DNA of 64,000 nucleotides from an uncultured Burkholderiales bacterium (GCA_903838355.1 CAILYC010000039.1:24337-88336); one strand, 5' to 3'. Positions 28,073 to 38,070 are shown, numbered from the stretch's first letter. Notes: generated by a model from the letters alone, not told the origin. A program made the numbers and translations.

Positions 28073-29091
28073 GGCGTTGGACTGTTGACGCCAGCGGTTT
28101 GTCGGTGCGGGAGTGGCTGTAAAACCCGACTCACATCAATGGGTTGCCCCGGGTGCAGTCGAGGCGCGTCATTCTCGCTTGGATGCGCCTCAATCAAATA
28201 AACCAGTTTGCTGCGTTGGGCGTTGGAGTAAATGACGGGTGGGGTGTATTCTGCTTGGCTTGAGATGCGCGTGATCTTGGCTTGAATGGGTGGCCCACAG
28301 GCGTCGCATTGGATTTGTACAGTTTGGCCCAATTGCATTTGGCTTAAGTCGGTTTCGTTCACAAAAAATCGCGCTTTGATGTTGCTCGGCGGCAGCAAAG
28401 ACAAGACGGGTTGGCTCACGCCAATGAGCTCGCCGGTTCTAAAAAACAGTTCATTGACCAACCCTTGTACGGGAGCTTGGAGGTGTTTTTGTTTTGTGCG
28501 CCACAGGTTTTGTCTGAGCACATCGGCGGCGGCCAAGGCGTTGGCACGCCCGGCTTTTTGCGCGTCTTCGCGGGCGGGAAGTTTGGCCACTTGGAGCGAT
28601 GCGGTCAATTCGGCCACCCGCGCCTGGGCCACTTGGACATTGTTGAGTGCGTCATCCCAGGCGGACTTGGAGATGAAAGATTGCTCAAAGAGTTGGCGCT
28701 GGCGCAGCAAATTGGTGTTTGTGAGCTTCTCGCTTGCCAAGGCTTGGTCGAGTTGGGCCTGGGTCACGGCGATCTCATCAGCCCGTCGCCCTTTATCGAG
28801 GTCATTGGCCAAGGAGCGAGCGTTGTTGAGTCGGTCCAAGGACTCCTGGCTGGAGGCTTGCTCGACCTCGTCTTCTAAATCGTAAAGGGCTTGACCCACT
28901 TGGACTGTGTCTCCGGGCTGCACCCAAAGCTTCTCTAGTCGCCCGGCGATTGCGGGAGAGATGTAGACAAAGTCGCCCACCGCATATCCTGACCACGTCT
29001 GCGGGCCATCAGGACTGCAAGACGCTAGGAGCAGTCCAAGGGTCAAACTGCGAAGTAGATTTGAGCAAGTCAATGATCGATGCAAAGCCAT
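28069..29091 (-). CDS. Membrane-fusion (HlyD/YbhG-like) lipoprotein of the ABC exporter
   Basis: A 340-residue adaptor. ATG 29091 gives a signal peptide ending in the lipobox LASC (Cys near residue 25), so it is probably anchored by lipid; the frame is open upstream to a TTG at 29163. Then come the split lipoyl-like domain (SPAIAGRLEKLWVQPGDTV...), a coiled-coil hairpin with EEV/LDRLNNARSLANDL and a long QLDQALASEKLTNTNLLRQ helix, and a beta-barrel domain. It links the inner-membrane exporter to an outer-membrane channel, which is not encoded here. Confidence 0.85.
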   Translation of the reverse strand: MALHRSLTCSNLLRSLTLGLLLASCSPDGPQTWSGYAVGDFVYISPAIAGRLEKLWVQPGDTVQVGQALYDLEDEVEQASSQESLDRLNNARSLANDLDKGRRADEIAVTQAQLDQALASEKLTNTNLLRQRQLFEQSFISKSAWDDALNNVQVAQARVAELTASLQVAKLPAREDAQKAGRANALAAADVLRQNLWRTKQKHLQAPVQGLVNELFFRTGELIGVSQPVLSLLPPSNIKARFFVNETDLSQMQLGQTVQIQCDACGPPIQAKITRISSQAEYTPPVIYSNAQRSKLVYLIEAHPSENDAPRLHPGQPIDVSRVLQPLPHRQTAGVNSPTP

Positions 29092-29181
29092 GGAGTTCGA
29101 GCCAAATGAGTGATGCGCTGACGGCCTTGATCCTACTCCATCTTGGTGAGTATTCGACGACAAGGCTCTTGAGGTGTTGAT

Positions 29182-29892
29182 TCACTCAACTTTGTAACAA
29201 TTGGTGTTTTTGAACCATTGTCCTTGATCGCTCACGCAGTGCTCAACGTAGCGACCGTGTTGGAGATCGGTTAGAAAATACGAGCGATAGACCACGTTGT
29301 GTTTGATCACCAACGTGAGGTTGTGTTCGATTTGGCATTTGTGATGATCAATGCAGTTGTGCAATTGTTCTGTGGTTTGATACAAACGCATCGTAATGAG
29401 GCCTGGCGTCAAGCTTTTCTCATTTTCAATGCTGATGATGCAAGCCGACTTGTCAATGCTGACCAATTTGGATTGGGTTGCAAAGTAATTCATCTCTTCG
29501 CTCGCGAGGCTTAAAAACCAGTCGGCGACCAAGCCAGGGCAGGCATAGAAATTTTCTTTCTCCTGCGTTTTAATGACGTCGGTCATCGGTAAGTGGTTGA
29601 TGCCAAGGGTCAACATCGGTCCAACATGCTCTTTGTCGGTTTTGGTGTTGAGCGCGCTCACAGCGTTCACTGAGCTCGTGGTGACTTGCGAGTTGGGCGC
29701 AGTCGCGCCCTCAACGCCAGTGCTTGTGCGCGCGCCCAAAGCCCACGCAAGGGGGGTGCAAAAGCTCAGCAAGACGGTCAACATTAACGCAAAGATGGGA
29801 CTCAAGATCGGGGAGATCAACCCCCACAGGCGAGGTGGGTTCAAGCGCCACATGGGCGACTTTAAATTAAAGAGTTCCAACGGAAGCTTCAT
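29182..29892 (-). CDS. Uncharacterised exported six-cysteine protein
   Basis: A 236-residue protein of no recognised family. The N-terminal basic and hydrophobic stretch (about residues 20-52, with LMLTVLLSFCTPLAWALGA) looks like a signal peptide or anchor; ATG at residue 14 is another possible start. The mature part has six cysteines (YAC, SAC, HNC, HKC, EHC, TNC), suggesting periplasmic disulfides. It overlaps the hemerythrin-like gene upstream by 4 bases (ATGA) and lies 90 bp before the exporter genes. Function unknown. Confidence 0.6.
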   Translation of the reverse strand: MKLPLELFNLKSPMWRLNPPRLWGLISPILSPIFALMLTVLLSFCTPLAWALGARTSTGVEGATAPNSQVTTSSVNAVSALNTKTDKEHVGPMLTLGINHLPMTDVIKTQEKENFYACPGLVADWFLSLASEEMNYFATQSKLVSIDKSACIISIENEKSLTPGLITMRLYQTTEQLHNCIDHHKCQIEHNLTLVIKHNVVYRSYFLTDLQHGRYVEHCVSDQGQWFKNTNCYKVE

Positions 29893-30443
29893 GATTTACC
29901 AAAAAGACTCGCTTTGTTCGAGTGAGGTGATTTTGGCATGGATTTCTTGAGTTGGTACAACTCGCGACCGCTTTTTTCAAGTCGCCATTTTTTGATCGAC
30001 TCTTTGGCCTTGGGGTATGCAATAGTCTCTTCGAGTTGCATGTGCTCCAAGTTGAGCAGATAAAAAATTTCAAAACCATGCACCAATTCACTCAGGTTGG
30101 GCCAGGATTGCCCGTTCTCAAAGGCTCTGAGCATGGGGCCGAGTTCAATCCAATTTTCTTCCAGCCAACCGTGGTCTTGGAAGAGTTGATTGGCCACGCG
30201 CAATATGCGCAAATCATCGGAATGAATGAGCGATGGGAAAACCAGGGTTTCCTCTTGTAAATGGTGTTCTCGCACCTCGGTATCAAAGAAATGACAAATC
30301 GACCCCAACTGCGCTTTGTTGCTGCTTTGAAATCGATCTTCATGGATGCACTGCACGATCTCTTTGAGCGCGTTGAGTTGCGCGTGGATGGTGCTGTGGG
30401 TATTGTCTAAAAATTCAAACAAGGTGTCGTCAGGGTTATCCAT
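29889..30443 (-). CDS. Hemerythrin-like HHE-domain protein
   Basis: A 184-residue all-helical protein with hemerythrin HHE features: His in DNTHSTIH, the REHHLQEETLVFP motif (His, His, Glu) near residue 62, QDHGWLEENW near 88 and NLEHMQLEETIAYP near 138, placing Fe-ligand His and Glu on four helices. A TTG 12 codons upstream (30479) is an alternative start. It is divergent from a second hemerythrin-like gene at 30612 and shares a control region with an FNR box. Likely senses or stores O2 or NO, or repairs iron centres (family knowledge). Confidence 0.82.
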   Translation of the reverse strand: MDNPDDTLFEFLDNTHSTIHAQLNALKEIVQCIHEDRFQSSNKAQLGSICHFFDTEVREHHLQEETLVFPSLIHSDDLRILRVANQLFQDHGWLEENWIELGPMLRAFENGQSWPNLSELVHGFEIFYLLNLEHMQLEETIAYPKAKESIKKWRLEKSGRELYQLKKSMPKSPHSNKASLFGKS

Positions 30444-30505
30444 GGGAGTGTTGTGTCCATTGAAAGTTGTTGAGTGCAATTGTTTCGTTTTTTTTCAGTT
30501 GGACC

Positions 30506-30519
30506 TTGACTCACATCAA
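30506..30519. promoter_or_regulatory. FNR/Anr box between divergent hemerythrin genes
   Basis: TTGAC-TCAC-ATCAA matches the FNR/Anr consensus at 9 of 10 positions. Plus-strand TATAGA at 30537-30542 would give a start near 30549, leaving the box centre close to -37 to -41, suitable for activation of the gene at 30612. The minus-strand gene could also be controlled from here. Confidence 0.65.
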
Positions 30520-30611
30520 GAAGCGCTTTCTAAGCCTATAGAAAAATCAAATCTTCACGTCCTTTGGGCTTTAAGGCAACAAGGCGAACATCAAGTCCTC
30601 AGAGAAACCCT

Positions 30612-31217
30612 ATGCACCCAACTCTACAAATCATTCAGAAAGAGCATGCCAGTTTGACCGCCATGCTGCAGTCCATTCGCATGATGATCAAGCGCGGGCC
30701 GCGCGACAAGCCAGCGACCTTCTTTGAGGTGATGCGTGCCATGCTGTTTTACATTGACGAGTTTGCGGAAAAATCGCATCACCCCAAAGAAACCCAATAT
30801 TTGTTTCCGGCGATCTTGTCGGTCTGCCCAGAGGTCAAAGGCGTGATCGGTCTCTTGGACGCCGAGCATGAAACGGGGGAGAGACGGGTGCGAGAGTTAC
30901 AGCACTTGCTCTTGGCCTGGGAGATTTTGGGGGTCACCCACCAAGACGCATTCACCCGCGCTTGTGAGGCCTATATAGACTACTACTTGGAGCACATCCA
31001 TGTCGAGAACACCCAAGTACTCCCCCAAGCGGCGCAACACTTGAGTGCTCAAGACTGGGAGCGTTTGGATGTGGAGTTTTTGAAAAATGTGGATCCGCTG
31101 GCCAACCATGGGTTGGCAGCATCGCAGGACCATCCGTCCTTGGCCAATGAATTCAGTCACCTCTTTACACAAATCACCCGCCACGCCCCCGCCCCAATTG
31201 GGCTCGGGGACGATTAA
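30612..31217 (+). CDS. Hemerythrin-like HHE-domain protein
   Basis: A 201-residue hemerythrin-domain protein. Expected iron ligands appear in IQKEHASLTAML near residue 11, KSHHPKETQYLFPA near 54, DAEHETGERRVREL near 82 and LEHIHVENTQVLPQA near 125. ATG 30612 is 48 bases inside the longest frame and has AGAG 7 bases upstream. Compared with the minus-strand gene it is a different subtype, closer to the YtfE/DUF-like free-standing HHE proteins with a KETQYLF turn. Likely co-regulated through the FNR box. Confidence 0.85.
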   Translation: MHPTLQIIQKEHASLTAMLQSIRMMIKRGPRDKPATFFEVMRAMLFYIDEFAEKSHHPKETQYLFPAILSVCPEVKGVIGLLDAEHETGERRVRELQHLLLAWEILGVTHQDAFTRACEAYIDYYLEHIHVENTQVLPQAAQHLSAQDWERLDVEFLKNVDPLANHGLAASQDHPSLANEFSHLFTQITRHAPAPIGLGDD

Positions 31218-31260
31218 ACCCGGTGCAGGCCTGGTGGTTTTCGATAGGCCTGGGTTGTGT
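31216..31260. terminator. Bidirectional hairpin between hemerythrin gene and rpoD
   Basis: CAGGCCT (31226-31232) pairs with AGGCCTG (31246-31252), extended by partly matching ACCC/GGGT. It separates the convergent ends at 31217 and 31261. The T-runs are weak. Confidence 0.45.
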
Positions 31261-33915
31261 TCAGATGGTGTCGATGAAGCTGCGCAGTTTGTCGCTGCGT
31301 GAAGGGTGTTTGAGTTTCCTCAAGGCCTTGGCCTCGATTTGACGAATTCGCTCACGCGTCACATCAAACTGCTTACCCACCTCTTCCAAGGTATGGTCGG
31401 TGCTCATCTCGATGCCAAAACGCATACGCAGCACCTTGGCTTCACGTGGGGTGAGCCCATCCAAGATGTCTTTGACCACATCCCTCAAGCCCGCCTGCAT
31501 GGCCGCTTCGATGGGCGCGGTGTTGGCCGAGTCTTCAATGAAGTCGCCCAAATGCGAATCCTCGTCGTCGCCGATGGGTGTTTCCATGGAAATGGGCTCT
31601 TTGGCGATTTTCATGATCTTGCGAATCTTGTCTTCGGGGATCTCCATTTTTTCCGCCAACACGCTGGCGTCTGGCTCAAAACCAAATTCTTGCAAGTGCT
31701 GCCGAGAGATCCGGTTCATTTTGTTGATGGTCTCAATCATGTGAACAGGAATGCGAATGGTGCGGGCTTGGTCGGCAATGGAGCGCGTGATGGCCTGGCG
31801 GATCCACCACGTGGCATAGGTTGAGAATTTATAGCCGCGGCGGTATTCGAACTTGTCCACCGCTTTCATGAGGCCAATATTGCCTTCTTGGATCAAATCG
31901 AGAAATTGCAAGCCACGGTTGGTGTATTTTTTGGCAATTGAGATGACCAAACGCAAGTTGGCTTCGATCATTTCTTTTTTTGCATTTCGAGATGATGTTT
32001 CGCCTTCGTTCATGCGCTTGTTGATATCTTTGAGTTCACCCAAAGGCACCACCACTTTGGACTGCAAATCCATCAAATTTTGCTGCAACTCTTGAATGGG
32101 AGGAATGTTTCTGGCCATCGTATTGGACCAGTTTTTACCCGAATTCGATTGCTTGATCACCCACTCCAAATTGAGCAAATTGGGGGGGAAGTCTTTGACA
32201 AAGACGTCTTGCGGCATGCCACACTTGTCGACGATGATGCGCCGCAGTTGGCGCTCTTTTTTGCGCACATCTTCAACTTGGGCGCGAACCATATCACACA
32301 ATTTTTCAATGGTTTTGGCTGTGAAGCGGATCGTCATGAGCTCGTTGCTCAAGGCGCGCTGGGCGGTCTGATAAGCGGGTGTGCCGTAGCCTTCCTTGTC
32401 GTAGATTTTGTGCACAGTCTCAAAGAGGCCCACTATGCGATCAAAGCGCACCAAGGCTTCGCGCTTGAGTTCTTCGAGTTTTTTGGTCAAGGCCTTGGAG
32501 CCGCCTTTGCCGTCGTCGTCGTCGGCCTCGTCGAATTCGTCAAAGTCCTCTTCGGCCACATAGTCATCGGCCTCATCGGTGTTGCTGAACCCATCGACCA
32601 CGGTGGAGATGACGATCTTATCGCCGCGAATATCGTCGGCCAAGCGCAAGATCTCTGCAATCGTGGCCGGCGACGCACTGATGGCCTCCATCATGGCCAT
32701 CAAGCCGCCTTCAATGCGTTTGGCAATTTCAATCTCGCCTTCTCGCGTCAAGAGCTCAACTGTGCCCATCTCGCGCATGTACATGCGCACAGGGTCCGTG
32801 GTGCGACCAAATTCGGAGTCAACCGTGGATAGTGCCGCTTCGGCCTCCTCCTCAGCTTCTTCCTCGGTGGCCGTCGTCGCCCCGGTGTTGTTGATCAAAA
32901 GTGTCTCAGCGTCTGGCGTTTGCTCAAACACAGCAATGGCCATGTCGTTGAGCATGGTGATCACCACTTCAAGTGTCTCGGCGTCAACGAGTTTGTCGGG
33001 CAAATGGTCGGAGATCTCACCGTGGGTCAAATAGCCACGGGTCTTGCCAAGTTTGATCAAGGTCTTCAAGCGCTGACGACGCTTGGCAATATCCTCTTCT
33101 GAGAGCACCGTCTCATCGAGGCCAAACTCCTTCATCAAAGCGCGTTCTTTGGCCTTGCTGATTTTCATGCGCAAGGGTTTGACTTTCTCGGTGCCAGCGG
33201 CGCCTTCTTCTGCAAACTCAGCCTCAATGTCGATTTCATCCTCGATCACCAAGTCTTTGGGCTTGGTCGACTTGACCGGCGCAGCTTGGCTGCCTTTAGC
33301 CGGTGCTTTAGCCGGTGCTTTTGCCGGTGCTTTGGCGGCTGACTTTGCAGCGGTCTTCGCTACCGTCTTTGCTGCTGCATTGGTCGCGGGTTTTGCTACA
33401 GTTTTTGCGCTGGGTTTGCTGGGCGCGGCGCTCTTTGCGGGTGCTTTGCCGGATGTGGCAGATTTGCCAAGCGGTTTTGCGATTGGTTTTGCGATTGGTT
33501 GGGTAGGCACTTTGGCCGGTAATTGCGTCGTCGTCTTGCTGTTCTTGGCGGCTGGCGTGCTTGTTTTGAGTGCCACCTTTGGCGGCGTCACAGACTTGGC
33601 GGGGGGCTTGGTGGCAACAGGTGCTTTGGCGGTGGAATTGGTTTTGGAGACGGGCACAGTTGCTTTCTGAGGGGGCTTGGAGGCTGGGGCTTTGGCAGCC
33701 GAGGCTTTCGATGCTGGGGGTTTTGCCGAGGTACTGACTGGAGTCTTGATTGGCGCCTTGGCTGGTGCTTTGGCTGGCGTTTTGGCCGCTACTTTCACGG
33801 CAGCCTTCACCACAGTCTTGGTCGTGACCTTGGGCGCGGGTTTGGCCACAGGTTTGGCGATGGTTTTGACCGCCGTCTTTGCGGTAGCCTTGGCGTTGGG
33901 TTTTTTATCCGGCAT
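31261..33915 (-). CDS. rpoD: RNA polymerase primary sigma factor RpoD (sigma-70)
   Basis: An 884-residue housekeeping sigma factor. ATG 33915 has GAGGA 8 bases upstream. The first ~225 residues are Lys/Ala/Pro-rich and low-complexity (repeats such as KAPAKAP), unlike E. coli sigma-70. Then region 1.1 ([20 protein letters not shown] near 290), region 1.2/non-conserved insertion, region 2 with [19 protein letters not shown] and [10 protein letters not shown], region 3, and region 4 ending [21 protein letters not shown]. dnaG is upstream on the same strand; rpsU is not beside dnaG in this window. Confidence 0.97.
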   Translation of the reverse strand: MPDKKPNAKATAKTAVKTIAKPVAKPAPKVTTKTVVKAAVKVAAKTPAKAPAKAPIKTPVSTSAKPPASKASAAKAPASKPPQKATVPVSKTNSTAKAPVATKPPAKSVTPPKVALKTSTPAAKNSKTTTQLPAKVPTQPIAKPIAKPLGKSATSGKAPAKSAAPSKPSAKTVAKPATNAAAKTVAKTAAKSAAKAPAKAPAKAPAKGSQAAPVKSTKPKDLVIEDEIDIEAEFAEEGAAGTEKVKPLRMKISKAKERALMKEFGLDETVLSEEDIAKRRQRLKTLIKLGKTRGYLTHGEISDHLPDKLVDAETLEVVITMLNDMAIAVFEQTPDAETLLINNTGATTATEEEAEEEAEAALSTVDSEFGRTTDPVRMYMREMGTVELLTREGEIEIAKRIEGGLMAMMEAISASPATIAEILRLADDIRGDKIVISTVVDGFSNTDEADDYVAEEDFDEFDEADDDDGKGGSKALTKKLEELKREALVRFDRIVGLFETVHKIYDKEGYGTPAYQTAQRALSNELMTIRFTAKTIEKLCDMVRAQVEDVRKKERQLRRIIVDKCGMPQDVFVKDFPPNLLNLEWVIKQSNSGKNWSNTMARNIPPIQELQQNLMDLQSKVVVPLGELKDINKRMNEGETSSRNAKKEMIEANLRLVISIAKKYTNRGLQFLDLIQEGNIGLMKAVDKFEYRRGYKFSTYATWWIRQAITRSIADQARTIRIPVHMIETINKMNRISRQHLQEFGFEPDASVLAEKMEIPEDKIRKIMKIAKEPISMETPIGDDEDSHLGDFIEDSANTAPIEAAMQAGLRDVVKDILDGLTPREAKVLRMRFGIEMSTDHTLEEVGKQFDVTRERIRQIEAKALRKLKHPSRSDKLRSFIDTI

Positions 33916-34123
33916 GTTAAAAGTCCTCGACAGCAGTATTTGTGAGCCACAGTGAGCGGCACACACGCATGAAATTAAGGGGAATGGACGGGGGAAATTG
34001 ACAAACGCAAGAGGTTGGGGCGAACATTTGGTATGCAGTCCTTGCGGTGAGTGGCGATCGATGCGCGTAAAGCGTCAAAATTGGCCGGCCCGGAGGTGTT
34101 GCTGTCGCACTTGCTGATGAGGA

Positions 34124-36049
34124 TTATACTGAAACTTTGGCTTTTAGTAAAGCAAAACGCGCGCTCAAGCTTTTGAATTGTTGATAAATTTGGGGATCAT
34201 TCCCCACCAAAGGCGCCATTTGGGTGAGTTGCGCCGAAACATCGGCTTTTTCAAGCTCCAATAGGATGCTGATGAGCTCGCTGGCTTCGGTTTCCAAGTC
34301 GCTGGGGATATTTTGGATCAATGCCACCAGCCAATTGGCCCAACTGTCGGGCATGGGCAGGGTGCAAAGCGTTGACCAGCTCATGAGGCCGTGCTCATTG
34401 AGTTGTTGGTCAAGCCAAGTAAAGGCGCTGCCATGGGGCGAGGGCAGGTGACAGAGTAGATTTTGTTGCTCTGTGCTCAGTTGAGCCCAGCCGCTCATGG
34501 ACTGGAAAAGAATTTGCACCGCCCGGTCTTGGCGCGACATCGGGGCGTGTCGCAGCGAGCCACGTGGCGCGGTATTGTGGTCCGCAGCAAAGCCATCGGA
34601 TTTGAAGCCCCATCGCTTGCCCGTTTTTGAAAAAGCCCTTTTAAACACCCCGTTGGGGTTGGCAAAATTGCCAGCGCCAGCTGGCTCCACACCTCTTTGA
34701 CCGCTCAGGCCTGACGAGCCAGAGTAGCCCTGAGCAGGTGTTGCTTGTTGCAGCCACAAGTTGCGCAATTCATGGGGCCCGAGGTTTACCAAGAGGGCTA
34801 TATCGCTCAGAATTTGGGCTTTTAAAACGCCTTCGGGCAACTCGCTCCAAAGTGGAAACGCTTGGGAGGCGAGCAATGAGCGGCCCTCAGCACTGGCGAG
34901 TTCGCAGCCCAATCGGGCTTGCTCGACAAGAAATTGGCTCAGGGGTGTGGCGCTGGCGATCATGCGTGAAAACGCATCCACCCCTTGCTCGCGCACGAAA
35001 CTGTCGGGGTCGTGCTCGGGTGGGAGAAATAAGAATTTCAGGCTTCTCGTGTCCTTGGCAAAAGCAAGAGAGACCACCAAGGCTTTTTTCGCGGCACGCC
35101 GCCCGGCCGCGTCACCATCAAAACTGAAAACGATGGTGTCGGTGTGGCGAAAAAGTTTTTGCACATGGTCACTGGTGCAGGCTGTGCCCAAGGTGGCAAC
35201 GGTTTGCGGAAAACCCAGTTGCGCCAGCGCCACCACATCCATATAACCCTCCGTCACAATGGCATAGGCCGCCTCCTTGATGGCTTGGCGGGCTTCAAAA
35301 AGACCGTAGAGCTCGCGCCCTTTGCTAAAGACCGGGGTCTCAGAAGAATTGAGGTATTTGGGGGTCCCCTCACCGAGAACTCGCCCACCAAAGCCGATGC
35401 ACTCGCCCTTGATGTTGCGAATCGGAAACATGATGCGGTCGCGAAACCGGTCGTAGCGTTTTTGACTTTGTGGATCCTCTTGGTGGTCGATCACAAGGCT
35501 TGATTCAACGAGCCTTGGGTCTTGGTAGTCTTCAAAGACCCGGGTGAGTTGCGTCCATTCATCCAGGGCATAGCCCAAACCATACGTTTTGGCGATTTCA
35601 CCCGAAAGACCCCGTTGTTTGAGATACGCCACCGCCTTGGGGGAGTCCTTGAGATGTTGACGATAAGCCGCCGCGGCCGACTCCAAGATGTCGATCAAGC
35701 TGTTTTGAGTGCGACGCTTCTCGACCGCGCGCTCTTGGTCTTGAGGTGAGAATTGGGTCTGGGGCATCACCATGCCAAAACTGTGCGCCAAGTCTTGTAC
35801 GGCATCGACAAAGTGCATGCCACTGTGCTCCATCATGAAGCCCAATGCATTGCCACTTTTGCCGCAGCCAAAGCAGTGGTAAAACTGCTTGACGGGACTC
35901 ACGGAAAAGGAGGGGGACTTTTCATTGTGAAATGGGCACAGGCCAACAAAATTCGCCCCGGCCTTTTTCAAGGGAACATGGCGCCCCACCACCTCGACAA
36001 TGTCGGCACGGCTCAAGAGGTCATCAATGAAGGTTTGGGGGATGGACAT
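34124..36049 (-). CDS. dnaG: DNA primase DnaG
   Basis: A 641-residue primase that makes RNA primers at the replication fork. N-terminal zinc-binding motif CPFHNEKSPSFSVSP with YHCFGCGKSG (about residues 38-66), RNA polymerase domain with EGYMDVV near 267 and TOPRIM FDGDAAGRRA near 311, and a C-terminal domain that would contact DnaB. Likely part of a macromolecular-synthesis unit with rpoD downstream. Confidence 0.97.
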   Translation of the reverse strand: MSIPQTFIDDLLSRADIVEVVGRHVPLKKAGANFVGLCPFHNEKSPSFSVSPVKQFYHCFGCGKSGNALGFMMEHSGMHFVDAVQDLAHSFGMVMPQTQFSPQDQERAVEKRRTQNSLIDILESAAAAYRQHLKDSPKAVAYLKQRGLSGEIAKTYGLGYALDEWTQLTRVFEDYQDPRLVESSLVIDHQEDPQSQKRYDRFRDRIMFPIRNIKGECIGFGGRVLGEGTPKYLNSSETPVFSKGRELYGLFEARQAIKEAAYAIVTEGYMDVVALAQLGFPQTVATLGTACTSDHVQKLFRHTDTIVFSFDGDAAGRRAAKKALVVSLAFAKDTRSLKFLFLPPEHDPDSFVREQGVDAFSRMIASATPLSQFLVEQARLGCELASAEGRSLLASQAFPLWSELPEGVLKAQILSDIALLVNLGPHELRNLWLQQATPAQGYSGSSGLSGQRGVEPAGAGNFANPNGVFKRAFSKTGKRWGFKSDGFAADHNTAPRGSLRHAPMSRQDRAVQILFQSMSGWAQLSTEQQNLLCHLPSPHGSAFTWLDQQLNEHGLMSWSTLCTLPMPDSWANWLVALIQNIPSDLETEASELISILLELEKADVSAQLTQMAPLVGNDPQIYQQFKSLSARFALLKAKVSV

Positions 36050-36240
36050 CGGTGTTGGGAAGGTTCAAGCCTTGATTTTAGGCGCTTTGCGCGATCAGGT
36101 TGTGAGCCTATGTTTCTTGGCCTTTTGGATTTTTGACGAACTGTTTTTGGGCAGACAAAGAAAGGCGCAGCAGATGGCGTGGGCGTTAAGTTTTTTTACA
36201 AAGCTTCACGGCACTCGGGGATAATGGTTCGCGTTGAGGT

Positions 36241-37350
36241 GTGACAAAGTCCATGCCTACATTTGTGTTGATGCGCTCTTGCTGTTTTAAAGTCAATGAG
36301 GGCGTCTGTTTTTTTGAAGTGTGCCCCATGCTTGAGTTCTTGCGTTTTGATTGGCCCGCCTGTTCAGTCTCTCTGAGTTCTGGGGCTGGATGGCGCCCCC
36401 ATGTGAGGGGTCTGTTTTTGGGTTTGCTCTGCCTCATGGTGGTGGCCTGCTCTACGCCCCAAGGCCCGCTCAAGGGTGACCCCGAGTTGGCTCAATCCAA
36501 GACGGGCGTCTCGGCATTGACCCCTGAGGCGGGGCAGAACAAAACACCCACAGCGGTGGTGACATCGGTGAAAAAGCCCATCCGCTTGGGGCTTGCGCTG
36601 GGCGGGGGGGCAGCCCGGGGGTTTGCCCATGTCGGGGTGATCGAGGTGCTGGAAGAGGCGGGGATCAAGCCGCAGTTGATTGTCGGCACGTCCGCGGGCT
36701 CGGTGGTGGCCGCTTTTTATGCCAGCGGTAAAAATTCGTCGCAGTTGCAGCGCATCTCTGAGGTGATGGATGAGTCCATGCTCACCGATTGGACGGTGCC
36801 CTTGATCTCGCGCGGTGTGATGCGAGGCGACGCGCTCACCAAATACATTGATCAGCAACTGAGCGTTAAAAAAATCGAGGACATGAAAATCCCCCTCGGT
36901 GTGGTTGCAACTGACTTGCATTCAGGGCAAGCGATTTTGTTCCAACGTGGCGACGTGGCGTTGGCGGTGCGGGCGTCGAGTTCGGTGCCAGCGGTGTTTC
37001 CGCCTGTCAAAATCGGTGAACGCGAATATGTCGATGGCGGCCTGGTCTCGCCCGTTCCAGTGCGTTTTGCCAGACAAATGGGCGCCGATGTGGTGCTGGC
37101 TGTGGACATCTCCTCCCCCCCTGAGGGAAACAAGGCCGACGGCATGCTGCAAATCTTGCTGCAGACCTTTAGCATCATGAGCAAAAGCATCAACGACTTT
37201 GAGCTCAAGGATGCGGATCTTGTCGTGAAGCCCCAACTCCAAGGTGTGGGTTCGGCCGCTTTCAATGAAAGAAAGCGCTCGATTGAGGCAGGACGCGCGG
37301 CCATGCAGGCCTTGCTGCCCCAATTAAAATTATTGCTCGATAACCACTGA
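36241..37350 (+). CDS. Patatin-like phospholipase lipoprotein (RssA-like)
   Basis: A patatin-family hydrolase with the oxyanion loop GGGAARG, the nucleophile motif GTSAGS (about residue 150 of the longest frame) and the dyad DGG in EYVDGGLVSPVP. Before the domain is a short hydrophobic stretch ending VVAC, a lipobox, so the protein is probably a lipoprotein. The start is uncertain: a GTG at 36241, ATG 36253, ATG 36328 and a GTG about 15 codons before the lipobox are all possible, none with a strong ribosome site. Substrate unknown; members act on phospholipids or other esters. Confidence 0.82.
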   Translation: MTKSMPTFVLMRSCCFKVNEGVCFFEVCPMLEFLRFDWPACSVSLSSGAGWRPHVRGLFLGLLCLMVVACSTPQGPLKGDPELAQSKTGVSALTPEAGQNKTPTAVVTSVKKPIRLGLALGGGAARGFAHVGVIEVLEEAGIKPQLIVGTSAGSVVAAFYASGKNSSQLQRISEVMDESMLTDWTVPLISRGVMRGDALTKYIDQQLSVKKIEDMKIPLGVVATDLHSGQAILFQRGDVALAVRASSSVPAVFPPVKIGEREYVDGGLVSPVPVRFARQMGADVVLAVDISSPPEGNKADGMLQILLQTFSIMSKSINDFELKDADLVVKPQLQGVGSAAFNERKRSIEAGRAAMQALLPQLKLLLDNH

Positions 37351-37414
37351 TTCGTATCCCCTCCACCGCCTCCACCCGCTCGATTGCCATGAACAGCCAT
37401 GTCAAAAAGCCCAT

Positions 37415-37448
37415 TAAAAAAGCCCATTCAGGTGCACCGAATGGGCTT
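37415..37448 (-). terminator. Intrinsic terminator of the phasin gene
   Basis: A perfect 10-bp stem AAGCCCATTC/GAATGGGCTT (37420-37429 and 37439-37448, 9-base loop) is followed on the minus strand by TTTTTT. It lies about 65 bp past the phasin stop (37513). Confidence 0.85.
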
Positions 37449-37512
37449 AACAGGGCTTGAGTCAACCGAGGTGTTTTAAACCCAAGGGTCTTTCAGCGCG
37501 AGTTTGTTTCAA

Positions 37513-38070
37513 TCAAGCGCGTTTTTTTGCGGCGGCTTTGGTGGCCACTTGTGCATTGGACATGGTGCTCGCTGCGACGGCTTGTAGATTGGACTCCACC
37601 GTTTCGCTCACTTGTTTGGCGGCTTTTTGGACCGTTTCAACGGCGTTTTGACCGGCAGTCATGGCGCTTTTGAACATGGCCACGAAGGCTTCTGAGCCAT
37701 TGGGTGCGTTTTTTGTGCTGGCATCGATGAAACCCATCATGCCGTGTTGGGCCTCAGCAACTTGGGATTCGAAAGTTTTGCTGATGTCAGCGCTGGTGCT
37801 TGAAGCAATTTCGTACACATGGCGACCATAGGCCACTGCTTTTTCAGCCATGGGTTGCACCATGGTGCTTGGCAAGGTGGTGATTTCCTGAGGGTCTTTG
37901 ATCGAAATCAAAGTGTTCGCTTGGTGAACGCTCTCGCTGATGGCACTTTTGGCCGCGGCCAAATTGAGCTCAACCAATTTTTCAACGCCTGCGAAGGCTT
38001 TTTCTGACATGCCAAAGAAAACGTCGAGGTTGTTTTTGTGGGCAGTGGTGATTTGGTCAACAGTTAACAT
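37513..38070 (-). CDS. phaP: Phasin family protein
   Basis: A 185-residue helical, alanine-rich protein that coats polyhydroxyalkanoate granules. Phasin-like features: LDVFFGMSEKAFAGVEKLVELN near residues 15-36 (quoted in part), long amphipathic helices rich in Ala, and a Lys/Ala tail ending KAAAKKRA. A TAGGAG site lies 7 bases before the ATG. Together with phaR at 60531 and 3-hydroxybutyrate dehydrogenase at 55873 it indicates PHB storage. Confidence 0.85.
   Translation of the reverse strand: MLTVDQITTAHKNNLDVFFGMSEKAFAGVEKLVELNLAAAKSAISESVHQANTLISIKDPQEITTLPSTMVQPMAEKAVAYGRHVYEIASSTSADISKTFESQVAEAQHGMMGFIDASTKNAPNGSEAFVAMFKSAMTAGQNAVETVQKAAKQVSETVESNLQAVAASTMSNAQVATKAAAKKRA

Noticed and set aside
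36050..36240. rpsU upstream of dnaG
   Set aside because: The usual rpsU-dnaG-rpoD order was expected, but no S21-like frame is present here; the gene must lie elsewhere.
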